DNA of 64,000 nucleotides, taken from assembly GCA_934700615.1 (NCBI GenBank), contig CAKUXR010000015.1:1-64000 (forward strand), read 5' to 3'. This DNA is from an uncultured Bacteroidales bacterium. Its GTDB lineage: Bacteria > Bacteroidota > Bacteroidia > Bacteroidales > UBA932. Shown piece after piece: positions 36,344-44,602 of the stretch. The position numbers were made by a program, and so were the translations under genes. Position 1 is the first letter of the stretch; the number at the start of each line of letters is the position of its first letter. The notes beneath the pieces are model-generated. The model saw only the letters and a program-made list of their open reading frames with translations. It ran no database searches and was not told the origin of the DNA.

Positions 36344-37321
36344 TTATCCGATATAGCTTGTGATGAGTTTCATGCCGCTCTCCGGGGTGAAGGTCACGCC
36401 CTTGGAAGTGGCTGGGATGAGAACCGTCTCGCCCTGATGGAGGGTAAGAGTATGGTCTTCGTCCTCATGGTCTGTGAGGGAACCGCGGCCCTCGACGCAC
36501 ATCACAACAAGGAATGAGTCAATGCCGGTGAGGTCTTTGGTGAAAGGCTTGTCGAGGTCGTACTGGCTGGTAGTGAAGTACTTGCACTCCACCAGAACAT
36601 TCTCGTCATCCTTCTTCTCCACATAGCTGGTCTTGTACTCGGGATAGACATTGTAGTCGATGGCATCCTTTGCAAGCTCGGTATGAAGCTCACGAGGCTT
36701 TCCGTCGAGACCGAGACGGCCATAGTCATAGATTCTGTACGTGATGTCAGAAGTCTGCTGGATTTCAGCGATGAAACAGCCTGTTCCGATGGCGTGGATA
36801 CGTCCTGCAGGGAGGAAGAAAACATCACCCGCCTTCACCTTGAAATCAGTGAGGACATCGGTGATGGTATTGTTCTCTACTCTCTTCACATACTCCTCTG
36901 GAGTAATCTTCTCAGAAAGACCTGAAAGCAGGTGGGCGCCTTCGTCGGCACCTACTACATACCACATCTCGGTCTTGCCCTTGGAATTGTGTCTCTTGGC
37001 GGCAAGCTCGTCATTCGGATGAACCTGGATGGAGAGGTCGCTCTTGGCATCAATGAACTTGATGAGGAGCGGGAATTCATTGCCTGTATTGGCATAGACC
37101 TTCTCGCCGACAAGTTTGCCCTTGAACTGCTCTACGAGTTCGGAAATCTTCTTGCCCTCGAATTCGCCGTTGGCAACGACAGACTCATTGCCCTTGACAC
37201 CCGAGAGTTCCCAACTCTCACCGATATTGTGCTGTTCTGTAACTACTTCCTTATAAGGAGCGATTTTTTCGCCACCCCATACCACAGTCTTGAGTATGGG
37301 TCTGAATTTTAAAGGATACAT
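36344..37321 (-). CDS. manA: Mannose-6-phosphate isomerase, class I
   Basis: The protein has 325 residues from ATG 37321 (MYPLKFRPILKTVVWGGEKI); a longer in-frame start at 37375 would run into the structured intergenic sequence. This is the short, Bacillus-type form of type I phosphomannose isomerase. Zinc-site motifs include IQVHPNDELA, KTEMWYVV and FFLPAGRIHAIG, and the C-terminus has TLTLHQGETVLIPA. It converts mannose-6-phosphate to fructose-6-phosphate in the cytosol. It ends the minus-strand mannosidase operon, where it would feed mannose freed by the GH92 and GH130 enzymes into glycolysis after phosphorylation by the upstream ROK kinase. Confidence 0.93.
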   Translation of the reverse strand: MYPLKFRPILKTVVWGGEKIAPYKEVVTEQHNIGESWELSGVKGNESVVANGEFEGKKISELVEQFKGKLVGEKVYANTGNEFPLLIKFIDAKSDLSIQVHPNDELAAKRHNSKGKTEMWYVVGADEGAHLLSGLSEKITPEEYVKRVENNTITDVLTDFKVKAGDVFFLPAGRIHAIGTGCFIAEIQQTSDITYRIYDYGRLGLDGKPRELHTELAKDAIDYNVYPEYKTSYVEKKDDENVLVECKYFTTSQYDLDKPFTKDLTGIDSFLVVMCVEGRGSLTDHEDEDHTLTLHQGETVLIPATSKGVTFTPESGMKLITSYIG

Positions 37322-37339
37322 GATTTGTTTTGTATTTGT

Positions 37340-37434
37340 ACCAGCCGGGTCAATGTTTCCGACGGTCCTCCCCACTGCGTGGGTCTCCTCCCTTTTCGGG
37401 AGCCAATGCCGTTCATGACATTGACCTGGCTGGT
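37340..37434 (-). ncRNA. Structured intergenic element between the ROK kinase gene and manA
   Basis: Arms 37340-37356 and 37418-37434 (ACCAGCCGGGTCAATGT and its complement) pair at 16 of 17 positions. Inside are two more hairpins, CCCAC-TGC-GTGGG (37371-37383) and CTCCC-TTTTC-GGGAG (37389-37403), plus a short ACGG/CCGT stem. This gives a multi-branched fold that begins 10 bases after the kinase stop codon. It is transcribed with the operon and could attenuate, stabilise or split the message. I do not recognise it as a known RNA family. Confidence 0.5.
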
Positions 37435-37443
37435 TTTAGGTAA

Positions 37444-38547
37444 TTATTTATCCAACTGGCTGAGAGCGAATGTGTAAGCACCGAGAGAAATGGCCTTGCT
37501 TGCACCGATCTTGGTACGCATGACACCGATACGCTTCTGCGGATCGTATGTAACGGTCTTGTCAGAACCATAGATGTTGATCTGACGGGCATCACCCTTG
37601 GCGAATGCTGCAAACTCCTCAGGGTCATCCAAGTTGTAAACCTTAGGCTGGACCTTGCCGATAGTATCGCCGGAGAGAGTCTTGACAGTAGAACGCATAG
37701 AGTTCAGGATACCCGGCATGATGTACTGGTAATTGTTCATCAGACCTCCGCCGATACAGATGATGCCGTCGAACAATGAAGCGGCAATAGCCATTCCGTC
37801 GCCGGCAGACTCGCCGAGGTCATTGAAAGCCTTGATGGCAGCCTCTCTGTTTCCCTCACGCTCGCCGTGGCAGATTTCTGCAATCTCCTTAGGAGTAAGT
37901 CCGTGGTTCATGTTTCCGCTGGCCTCACCATAAACTCTGGTTACGGCACGGATAGAAGCGCTGTCCTCCAGGATATATCCCGGCATCTTGAAGTTAGGCA
38001 GGCAGAAAGTCTCCACACATGAGTTGTCACCCCTGTTCAGTTCGCCGCCCATCACGAAACCGATGCCAAGACCGGTTCCGAAGGTATAACCGATAAGATT
38101 GCGGAACCTCTTGTCGCTTCCTGCCTCCGCAAGTCTGGCATTGACATCAGGAAGGGCGCCGCCGAGAGCCTCGCCGTAGGCATAAAGGTCGCCGTCATTA
38201 TTGATATAGACCGGAATTCCGAACTTCTCCTCGAGGAATGGTCCGAGAGCCACGCCGTCGCGGAAAGAAGGGAAATTCGGCAGATATCCGCCAATGATTC
38301 CGTGAGGATAGTCGGCAGGTCCGGGGAAAGCGAAACTGATGGCTACCGGCTTCTCTTCGAGCTTGTCAATGACAGTGCTGAAACCGAGCACGAGTGTCTG
38401 GAGGCACAGGTCGAGATTCTTCGCATTCGAAGGAAGAGTGATAGGGTCAATGATATATTCTCCACCACGCATGGCGCTGAATACCATATTGGTACCGCCT
38501 GCATCCAGCGTAAGTACAATTCTTGAGTCTGTTTTATAGTTTGCCAT
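37444..38547 (-). CDS. ROK-family sugar kinase (candidate mannokinase/glucokinase)
   Basis: The protein has 367 residues. The N-terminal phosphate loop is LTLDAGGTNMVFSAM, the sugar site has FPGPADYPHG and INNDGDLYAYGEALGG with the catalytic Asp, and the ATP site has IGYTFGTGLGIGFV. The usual ROK zinc signature (CxCGxxGC) is absent; CVETFCLPNF stands in its place. That marks a divergent branch. It follows the GH92 gene at 38562 by 14 bases and precedes manA. The order suggests it phosphorylates mannose to mannose-6-phosphate, but glucose or another hexose cannot be excluded. Confidence 0.85.
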   Translation of the reverse strand: MANYKTDSRIVLTLDAGGTNMVFSAMRGGEYIIDPITLPSNAKNLDLCLQTLVLGFSTVIDKLEEKPVAISFAFPGPADYPHGIIGGYLPNFPSFRDGVALGPFLEEKFGIPVYINNDGDLYAYGEALGGALPDVNARLAEAGSDKRFRNLIGYTFGTGLGIGFVMGGELNRGDNSCVETFCLPNFKMPGYILEDSASIRAVTRVYGEASGNMNHGLTPKEIAEICHGEREGNREAAIKAFNDLGESAGDGMAIAASLFDGIICIGGGLMNNYQYIMPGILNSMRSTVKTLSGDTIGKVQPKVYNLDDPEEFAAFAKGDARQINIYGSDKTVTYDPQKRIGVMRTKIGASKAISLGAYTFALSQLDK

Positions 38548-38561
38548 AATCGATTATGTGT

Positions 38562-40772
38562 TTAATACCATACTTTCTGCTCAGAGCCCATCTTGAAGAC
38601 GAGTTTGCCGCCCCTGAAGATATCTGTGTACTCAATGTAAGGAAGCTTGTATTCCTCACCGTTGAGAGTGATGCTCTGGATATATTTGTTTGTCTCGCTG
38701 AGTCCCTCTGCAATGACATTGAACTCACCTCCAGGAACTTTCACGACAGCATTCCTGAAGGCAGGCTTGCCGAACCAGAAACGAGGGTTGGCAGGTTCAG
38801 CCTGATAGAAGCCGAGGCTTGAAAGGATGTACCATGCGGACATCTGGCCTACGTCCTCATTGCCTGCAAGTCCGTTAGGGTCATTGAAATAGAACTCCTT
38901 GAAGATTCTTGCAGTGAGATCCGCAGTCTTCCAAGGCTGGCCTGCCATCGTGTAGAAGTAAATGATGTGGTGGCTAGGCTCATTTCCATGTGCGTACTGT
39001 CCGATGAGACCTGAAATGTCACTTGAAGTGTTCTCTCCCACGATTTCGCTCTTTGCAGAGAAGAGACTGTCAAGTCTCTCAATGAACTTCTCATTTGAAC
39101 CATAGAGAGTTACGAGACCTTCGTAGTCCTGAGGAGCAAGCCAGGTGTACTGCCAGGCATTGCCCTCGCAATAAACGTCAGCGCGGTGCTCGGACTGGTA
39201 AGGATTGAACGGCTCGATGAACTTGCCGTCGGAATTCTTTCCGCGGATGAACAGGGTCTCCTTGTCGAAATAGTGTCTGTATGAATGACTCCTGCCGAGG
39301 AAGTAATTGTAGTCGTCATCCTTTCCGAGGAATTTTGCAGCCTGAGCCATGGCGGCGTCAGCGATTGCATATTCCATGTCATAAGCGACAGACTCAGTGA
39401 AGCTCTGGTCAGCAGGAATGAAACCGTACTTCATGCGGATGTCCTGACCTCTGTCCGGACGCATTTCGGAATCTTTCAATGCCCTGTAGGCCAGCTCCTT
39501 GTCGAAACCGTCAAATCCCTTCACCATGATGTCCGCCAATGCAATTACGCCAGGGTTGCCGACCATACAGTCAGTCTCGTTGCCCCAGAGATGCCATACA
39601 GGAAGCTTGCCCTGCTGCTCATAGATATTGATCATGGTATTCGCGATGTCATTGACCTTTTCCGGATGGATGATGGTCATGAGCGGCATTGCGGCACGAT
39701 AGGTGTCCCACAATGAGAAAGTCGTGTAGTTCACGAAGTTGCCGGCCTTGTAAACCTGGTCATTGGCACCTCTGTAATCACGGTTCACGTCATTGAAAAC
39801 AGACGGCTGGATCATTGAGTGGTACATGGCGGTGTAGAACACGGTGCGTGCCTCTGCGTCGTCAGTATCAATCTTGATTTTCGAGAGTTCCTCGTTCCAG
39901 GCCTTCTCTGCAGCCTTTACTGTCCCTTCGAAATCCCACTCCGGCATCTCTGCCTTCATGTTGGCCTCAGCGCCGTCCATGCTTACAGGAGAAAGGGCAA
40001 CCTTGACCATAATCTGCTCACCCTCAGTGGTATGGAAGTCAATGCGGCTGTACGCTCCCATGTTCTCGAACTTGTCGAACGGCTTGCTGAACTGCGCATA
40101 GAAGAAAGCCTTCTGGTTCTTCGCCCAGCCTGTAGAATATCTGTAGCCGCGGATTGTCACGCTATCGACAGCCTCTGTCAATGTCTGTGTGGCCTTGTCC
40201 CAGCAGCCGCCGTTCTCGAGGTCGAAAACGATTGCAGATGAATCACTTGCAGGGAAAGTATAGCGATGCAGACCAACACGTGAAGTAGCTGTCATCTCTG
40301 CCCTGATACCGAAACGTGTGAGCGGAACGCTGTAGTATCCCGGCCTGGTAATCTCTTTGGTCCTGTCGGCATAAGACCAGGGCCCTGTCTTCACGGCAGC
40401 CTCGATCTCTTCAGGAGTGGCATCCTGTGCAGGGGCCTCTCCACGTGCATATGTCACGGAACCGATTACCGGCATTACTGTCACGTCGAAAAGGTCGCCG
40501 ATACCGGTTCCCTCGAGGTGAGTATGTGAAAAGCCGATGACTGTGGTGTCGCTGTCATGATATCCTGAGCACCAGTCCCATGTCTGGGGGATGCTTGTAG
40601 GACCCAGCTGGACAAGTCCGAAAGGAACATTGGCACCTACAAACACGTGGCCATGTCCGCCGCTTCCGATTTTGGTGTTCACGAACCGGGTGTAGTCTGT
40701 GCTGTCTCCGGTCTTCGCGCATCCGACTATGGCCGCAATCGGCAGAATCAATGCTAAAAGTTTATGTCTCAT
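38562..40772 (-). CDS. GH92 alpha-mannosidase (lipoprotein)
   Basis: The protein has 736 residues with lipobox IVGC (Cys18). It shows the GH92 pattern: FVNTKIGSGGHGHVFVGANV near the start, SLWDTYRAAMPLMTIIHPE, then LPVWHLWGNETDCMVG with the catalytic acid region (Glu near 399). The base Asp region is GNEDVGQMSAWYILSSLGFY. GH92 enzymes are calcium-dependent, inverting exo-alpha-mannosidases, and individual members prefer alpha-1,2, 1,3 or other links. One GH92 group removes mannose-1-phosphate caps. The linkage cannot be assigned here. It differs strongly from the GH92 protein encoded just upstream, so the two probably split linkages between them. Confidence 0.93.
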   Translation of the reverse strand: MRHKLLALILPIAAIVGCAKTGDSTDYTRFVNTKIGSGGHGHVFVGANVPFGLVQLGPTSIPQTWDWCSGYHDSDTTVIGFSHTHLEGTGIGDLFDVTVMPVIGSVTYARGEAPAQDATPEEIEAAVKTGPWSYADRTKEITRPGYYSVPLTRFGIRAEMTATSRVGLHRYTFPASDSSAIVFDLENGGCWDKATQTLTEAVDSVTIRGYRYSTGWAKNQKAFFYAQFSKPFDKFENMGAYSRIDFHTTEGEQIMVKVALSPVSMDGAEANMKAEMPEWDFEGTVKAAEKAWNEELSKIKIDTDDAEARTVFYTAMYHSMIQPSVFNDVNRDYRGANDQVYKAGNFVNYTTFSLWDTYRAAMPLMTIIHPEKVNDIANTMINIYEQQGKLPVWHLWGNETDCMVGNPGVIALADIMVKGFDGFDKELAYRALKDSEMRPDRGQDIRMKYGFIPADQSFTESVAYDMEYAIADAAMAQAAKFLGKDDDYNYFLGRSHSYRHYFDKETLFIRGKNSDGKFIEPFNPYQSEHRADVYCEGNAWQYTWLAPQDYEGLVTLYGSNEKFIERLDSLFSAKSEIVGENTSSDISGLIGQYAHGNEPSHHIIYFYTMAGQPWKTADLTARIFKEFYFNDPNGLAGNEDVGQMSAWYILSSLGFYQAEPANPRFWFGKPAFRNAVVKVPGGEFNVIAEGLSETNKYIQSITLNGEEYKLPYIEYTDIFRGGKLVFKMGSEQKVWY

Positions 40773-40805
40773 TATATTATCAATGTTTATGTTTTAGTCT
40801 CTTGT

Positions 40806-43232
40806 CTATTTCGCAGAACGGCACTTGAATACCAGTTCCCCTCCGCGGGTAAGTTCCTCATGGCTCACTCTGTAACCCTTCAGAGCCTTGCGCCCGAGTG
40901 TCATTGACGAAATCCTGTCGTATGACTTCCTGTCCGCGGCAGAATCGCGTCCGTTCTCGTTGCTTCCCACCTTGCTGATAACAAGCTCGTTATGGCCGTT
41001 GTACCATTTCGGGTCCAGGGTAATGGTGACTTTTTCGAAGGTAGGTGCCGTCAATGTATATGAAGGCTCTCCCGGGCAGTCCGGATAGAAACCCATCATA
41101 GAGAAGATCGCCCAGGCTGACATCGTTCCGGTATCATCATTGCCCGGAATGCCGTCAGGAAGCGTAGTGAAGTACTTTCCGATGAGCTCAGGAATCATCT
41201 TCTGTGTACGCCATTCTTCACCCTTGAAACGGCTGAACAGGTAGGCGTAAGCGATATCCGGCTCATTTGCAGGGTCATACAGACCTTCATTGAACACCAT
41301 CTGGAGTTTGTCCACGAAGACTTTCTGTCCGCCCATCAGCTGTGCATATCCTTCCACATCATGAGGAATGAAGAAAGTGTAGTTCCAAGCGCTGCCTTCA
41401 TGGAAACCCGGAACTTCCTCGAAATTCTCACCCTGACGGGGATTGAATGGAGAAAGGAATGACCCGTCAGCGTTGAGAGGTCTCAGAGTTCCGGACTCCT
41501 GACTGTAGTAATGCTTGTAGTTCAATGACCTTTCCCTGAATGCCTTGGCCTCATCCTCATATCCGAGGTCGGCGGCAAGTAGTGAAAGGGCGTTGTCTGC
41601 CACGTAGTATTCCAATGCATGTGAAACGGAGTTGTCTCCGGAGAAATCCGCGGCAAAGAATCCGAGAGGAATGAAACCGTCATGGACATAAGGGTCATTG
41701 TCCGGTCTCATCCTGTTCTCCGCTCCCGGCAGAGTCGCAGACTTGATGAATGCCTGATATGCAGTATAAATGTCAATGTCTTTGAGTCCTTTCAGCCATG
41801 TGTCGGTAATTACCGGAATTGCCGGGTCTCCCTCCATAGTGAAGGTCTCGCGTCCGTAGAGCTCCCACTTCGGCATCCATCCCCACTCGTTGTACATCGA
41901 TATCATTGACCTTACCATATCGAGCTGGCGCTCAGGGAAGACCAATGTCATGAGCTGGTGCACATTCCTGTAGGTGTCCCACAGGGAGAAGACGGTGTAG
42001 CGGTTATGTCCCGGAGCGACTTTTCCTATACCTGGTTTGCCGGTGTCATATCTCGCCGCCTTGGTTTCTGAAGGAAGTTTGCCGTCACCGGTGAATTCCA
42101 TCACAGGGTATTCGCCGTTCACGTCGTTCAAGACATTCGGATGTATAAGTGCGTGATAAAGAGCGGTATAAAAAACCTCTTTCTGCTTCTTCGAGCCGCC
42201 CTCGACCTTGATTCTGGACAGGTCACTGTTCCATGTCGCATTTGCATTGGCATGAACCTTATCGAAATCGAAGCCCTTCTGCTCCGCGTCCAGATTCATT
42301 CTGGCATTCTCGCAGCTTACGAACGAGACTCCTACCTGGACCATAATCTGCTCACCTTCAGCGACATTGTCATAGCTGAACCAGAAACCTACATCGTCTC
42401 CGGAAATCTCGCGGGCATATCTCGTGTAGAGTTTATACTTGCCCTGGTCAGGGTCCCAGGCAGCCTCTGCTGTCATCGGACGCTGTTTTTTCCAGTAGCC
42501 GCAGCTTGAAGGTGCCTTGCTGACACGCATCACGAAGTAAATCGGGAATACCGCCTGCGAATTGTAGCAGAAAGTACCCATGAGTTTGGAGCCTTCGATT
42601 TCGGTGTCGCTGACTTTGCGGACCGTGGCGCCTGATTCGTTGGTGAGTCCCTCACCGAGATTCATGAGGATATTCGCCTTCCCGGCCTTGAAAGTGAATC
42701 TTTCAATGCTGGTGCGCATTGTCGCCGAGACTTCTGTCCTGATGCCGTAGCGGGTCAATGTATTTGTGTAATATCCTGGAACAGAGTGCTCTCCGGTATA
42801 TTCTGAGCCATATTTGCGGTAATCCACTTCGAGGTCTCCGGATGTAGGCATCGTGAGAAGTGAACCGAGTTCCGGACATCCCACTCCGCTCAGGTTTACG
42901 TGAGAAAAGCCTGTGAAAAATTTGTTCTCGTAGCAGTAAGGAGTTGACCACCAGCGGCTGTCCTTGTCCCAGACGTTCTCGTCGGAGCCCATCACATTGA
43001 AAGGGGAGACGCTCATCATTCCGTTCGGACATACGGCTCCGGGGTTGGTCGTGCCGAAGTTGGTCGTGCCGACAAAAGGATTGACATAGTCGGCAGGCTG
43101 CGCTTTGGCATTGACCTGAACCGGCTTTTTCGCGGTCGCGATTTCGGTATTTTCGGCACCGGAAGAAAGAACTCCCCATCCCGACATTGCGGCCAGGAAG
43201 AGGAGACCTTTGACTAAGTATCTTGCAGTCAT
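40806..43232 (-). CDS. GH92 alpha-mannosidase (secreted)
   Basis: The protein has 808 residues with a signal peptide (about 1-26, ending SSGAEN) and no lipobox, so it is probably periplasmic. GH92 features are YVNPFVGTTNFGTTNPGAVC, FTGFSHVNLSGVGCPELG, FSLWDTYRNVHQLMTLVFPE, PKWELYGRETFTMEGDPAI and GNDDTGTMSAWAIFSMMGFY. It starts 4 bases after the GH130 gene ends, so translation is probably coupled. It would trim alpha-linked mannose from imported glycan before the core reaches the GH130 phosphorylase. Linkage preference is not evident. It lies 33 bases before the second GH92 gene. Confidence 0.93.
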   Translation of the reverse strand: MTARYLVKGLLFLAAMSGWGVLSSGAENTEIATAKKPVQVNAKAQPADYVNPFVGTTNFGTTNPGAVCPNGMMSVSPFNVMGSDENVWDKDSRWWSTPYCYENKFFTGFSHVNLSGVGCPELGSLLTMPTSGDLEVDYRKYGSEYTGEHSVPGYYTNTLTRYGIRTEVSATMRTSIERFTFKAGKANILMNLGEGLTNESGATVRKVSDTEIEGSKLMGTFCYNSQAVFPIYFVMRVSKAPSSCGYWKKQRPMTAEAAWDPDQGKYKLYTRYAREISGDDVGFWFSYDNVAEGEQIMVQVGVSFVSCENARMNLDAEQKGFDFDKVHANANATWNSDLSRIKVEGGSKKQKEVFYTALYHALIHPNVLNDVNGEYPVMEFTGDGKLPSETKAARYDTGKPGIGKVAPGHNRYTVFSLWDTYRNVHQLMTLVFPERQLDMVRSMISMYNEWGWMPKWELYGRETFTMEGDPAIPVITDTWLKGLKDIDIYTAYQAFIKSATLPGAENRMRPDNDPYVHDGFIPLGFFAADFSGDNSVSHALEYYVADNALSLLAADLGYEDEAKAFRERSLNYKHYYSQESGTLRPLNADGSFLSPFNPRQGENFEEVPGFHEGSAWNYTFFIPHDVEGYAQLMGGQKVFVDKLQMVFNEGLYDPANEPDIAYAYLFSRFKGEEWRTQKMIPELIGKYFTTLPDGIPGNDDTGTMSAWAIFSMMGFYPDCPGEPSYTLTAPTFEKVTITLDPKWYNGHNELVISKVGSNENGRDSAADRKSYDRISSMTLGRKALKGYRVSHEELTRGGELVFKCRSAK

Positions 43233-43236
43233 TCGT

Positions 43237-44235
43237 TTACAGGATATTTGTGCGTTTTGTAAACTCGATGATTTCCGGAATGTAACCGAAGGCGAGTCCG
43301 GTGACTGTGTCGGCGCATCCGTAGTAGATTGCCACGCGTCCTGTCTCTGGGTCGTGGAGTGCTGCGCATGGGAAGGTTACATCAGGCACGTCTCCTGTCA
43401 GTTCGTAAATCTCTCTTGGAGAGATGAGGTACTGGCCGCTTCTTGCGATGACTTTCCATGGCTGCTCGAGGTCGAGGAGCGCTGAACCGAAAGCATAGAC
43501 ATAGCCGTTGCATGAGTGGAGAACTCCGTGATAGAAGAGGAGCCAGCCTTCAGATGTCTCGATAGGAACAGGGCCTGCGCCGATCTTCATGCACTGCCAT
43601 GCGCTGACCTCGAACGGAGCCGGTGCCATTACGTGGCGGTGGTGTCCCCAGTATTCCATGTCAGGTGACTCTGAATAGAAGATGTCACCGAATGCGGTGT
43701 GGCCTGTGTCGCTCGGGCGTGAAAGCAGAGCATACTTGCCGTTGATCTTCTTAGGGAAGAGAACGCCGTTTCTGTTGTATGGGAGGAATGCATTCTCCAG
43801 CTGGTGGAATGTCTTGAAGTCTGTGGTCCATGCGACGCCGATGGTAGGGCCGTGATAGCCGTTGCACCATGTCACATAGTATTTGTCTTCGATTTTGGCA
43901 ACGCGAGGGTCATAGCCATATACCCATTCTCCGATTTCAGGATCCGCGCCTTCGAATTTCACTGTTTCAGGATTGATGTCCCAGTTGAATCCGTCTTTTG
44001 AGAAACCTGCATGGAGTGTCATCCTGCGGTTCTTGTCGTCGCAACGGAAAACTCCTGCGAATCCGCCCTCGAAAGGTACTACAGCTGAATTGAAGATGCT
44101 GTTGGAATCCGGAAGGAGATCTCTTGGAATTACAGGATTGGCGGAATAGCGCCAGAGAACATCTTTGCATCCTTCAGGACGCTCTTGCCATGGCATGTTT
44201 GGGAGATTGTTTCCCTGAATTTTGATTGAACTCAT
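43237..44235 (-). CDS. GH130 phosphorylase, probable beta-1,4-mannosyl-N-acetylglucosamine phosphorylase
   Basis: The protein has 332 residues from ATG 44235 ([10 protein letters not shown]); an in-frame start 11 codons upstream overlaps the promoter. It has no signal peptide, so it is cytosolic. The five-bladed propeller motifs include [65 protein letters not shown] and [15 protein letters not shown]. From memory this is very close to the gut enzymes UhgbMP and BT1033, which split Man-beta-1,4-GlcNAc from the N-glycan core with phosphate. The reaction would give mannose-1-phosphate and GlcNAc. It heads the mannosidase operon and strongly suggests N-glycan as substrate. Confidence 0.9.
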   Translation of the reverse strand: MSSIKIQGNNLPNMPWQERPEGCKDVLWRYSANPVIPRDLLPDSNSIFNSAVVPFEGGFAGVFRCDDKNRRMTLHAGFSKDGFNWDINPETVKFEGADPEIGEWVYGYDPRVAKIEDKYYVTWCNGYHGPTIGVAWTTDFKTFHQLENAFLPYNRNGVLFPKKINGKYALLSRPSDTGHTAFGDIFYSESPDMEYWGHHRHVMAPAPFEVSAWQCMKIGAGPVPIETSEGWLLFYHGVLHSCNGYVYAFGSALLDLEQPWKVIARSGQYLISPREIYELTGDVPDVTFPCAALHDPETGRVAIYYGCADTVTGLAFGYIPEIIEFTKRTNIL

Positions 44236-44265
44236 ATCTGACCGTGTTTGTAGTAATTGTTTATG

Positions 44266-44273
44266 CAAAGATA
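44266..44273 (-). promoter_or_regulatory. -7 box (TATCTTTG) of the GH130/GH92/ROK/manA operon
   Basis: The minus strand reads TATCTTTG, 31 bases upstream of the GH130 ATG. No TTTG is visible 20 bases further upstream, which suggests that an activator is needed. Confidence 0.6.
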
Positions 44274-44494
44274 CAAAACCTTTCGTATTATGCGGTTAGA
44301 GGAATAAGACCTCTATTATTATTTAGACACATGAATTGTTCGATTTGACCCCTTGGACGGCATATTTTATAAAATTTTATATTTTTTGCCATCCTGGAGT
44401 GTTGACTTTTGAAAATAATTTCTAATTTTACGGCAGACGGCTGGTTGATGTTGATATGATTGGCTGGACGATTTTGACAAGTCTGGCCATTTTG

Positions 44495-44564
44495 ATCCGG
44501 AATTTGCTTGAACGTTGCGACTTAACAACCTTTGAGGTAGTTTGCATCAAGACAAATTCCGGAT
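44495..44564 (+). promoter_or_regulatory. Leader hairpin before the repeat-module lipoproteins
   Basis: ATCCGGAATTTG (44495-44506) and CAAATTCCGGAT (44553-44564) are perfect complements. CTTGA/TCAAG extends the stem inward with one bulge. The stem ends 38 bases before the ATG at 44603. The rest of the 367-base gap 44236-44602 is AT-rich and holds the GH130 promoter but no reading frame I can support. The hairpin may act in the 5' leader or be a protein site. Confidence 0.4.
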
Positions 44565-44602
44565 AGTTATTGCCTAATTGTTTTATATAATACGAAGAGA
44601 CT

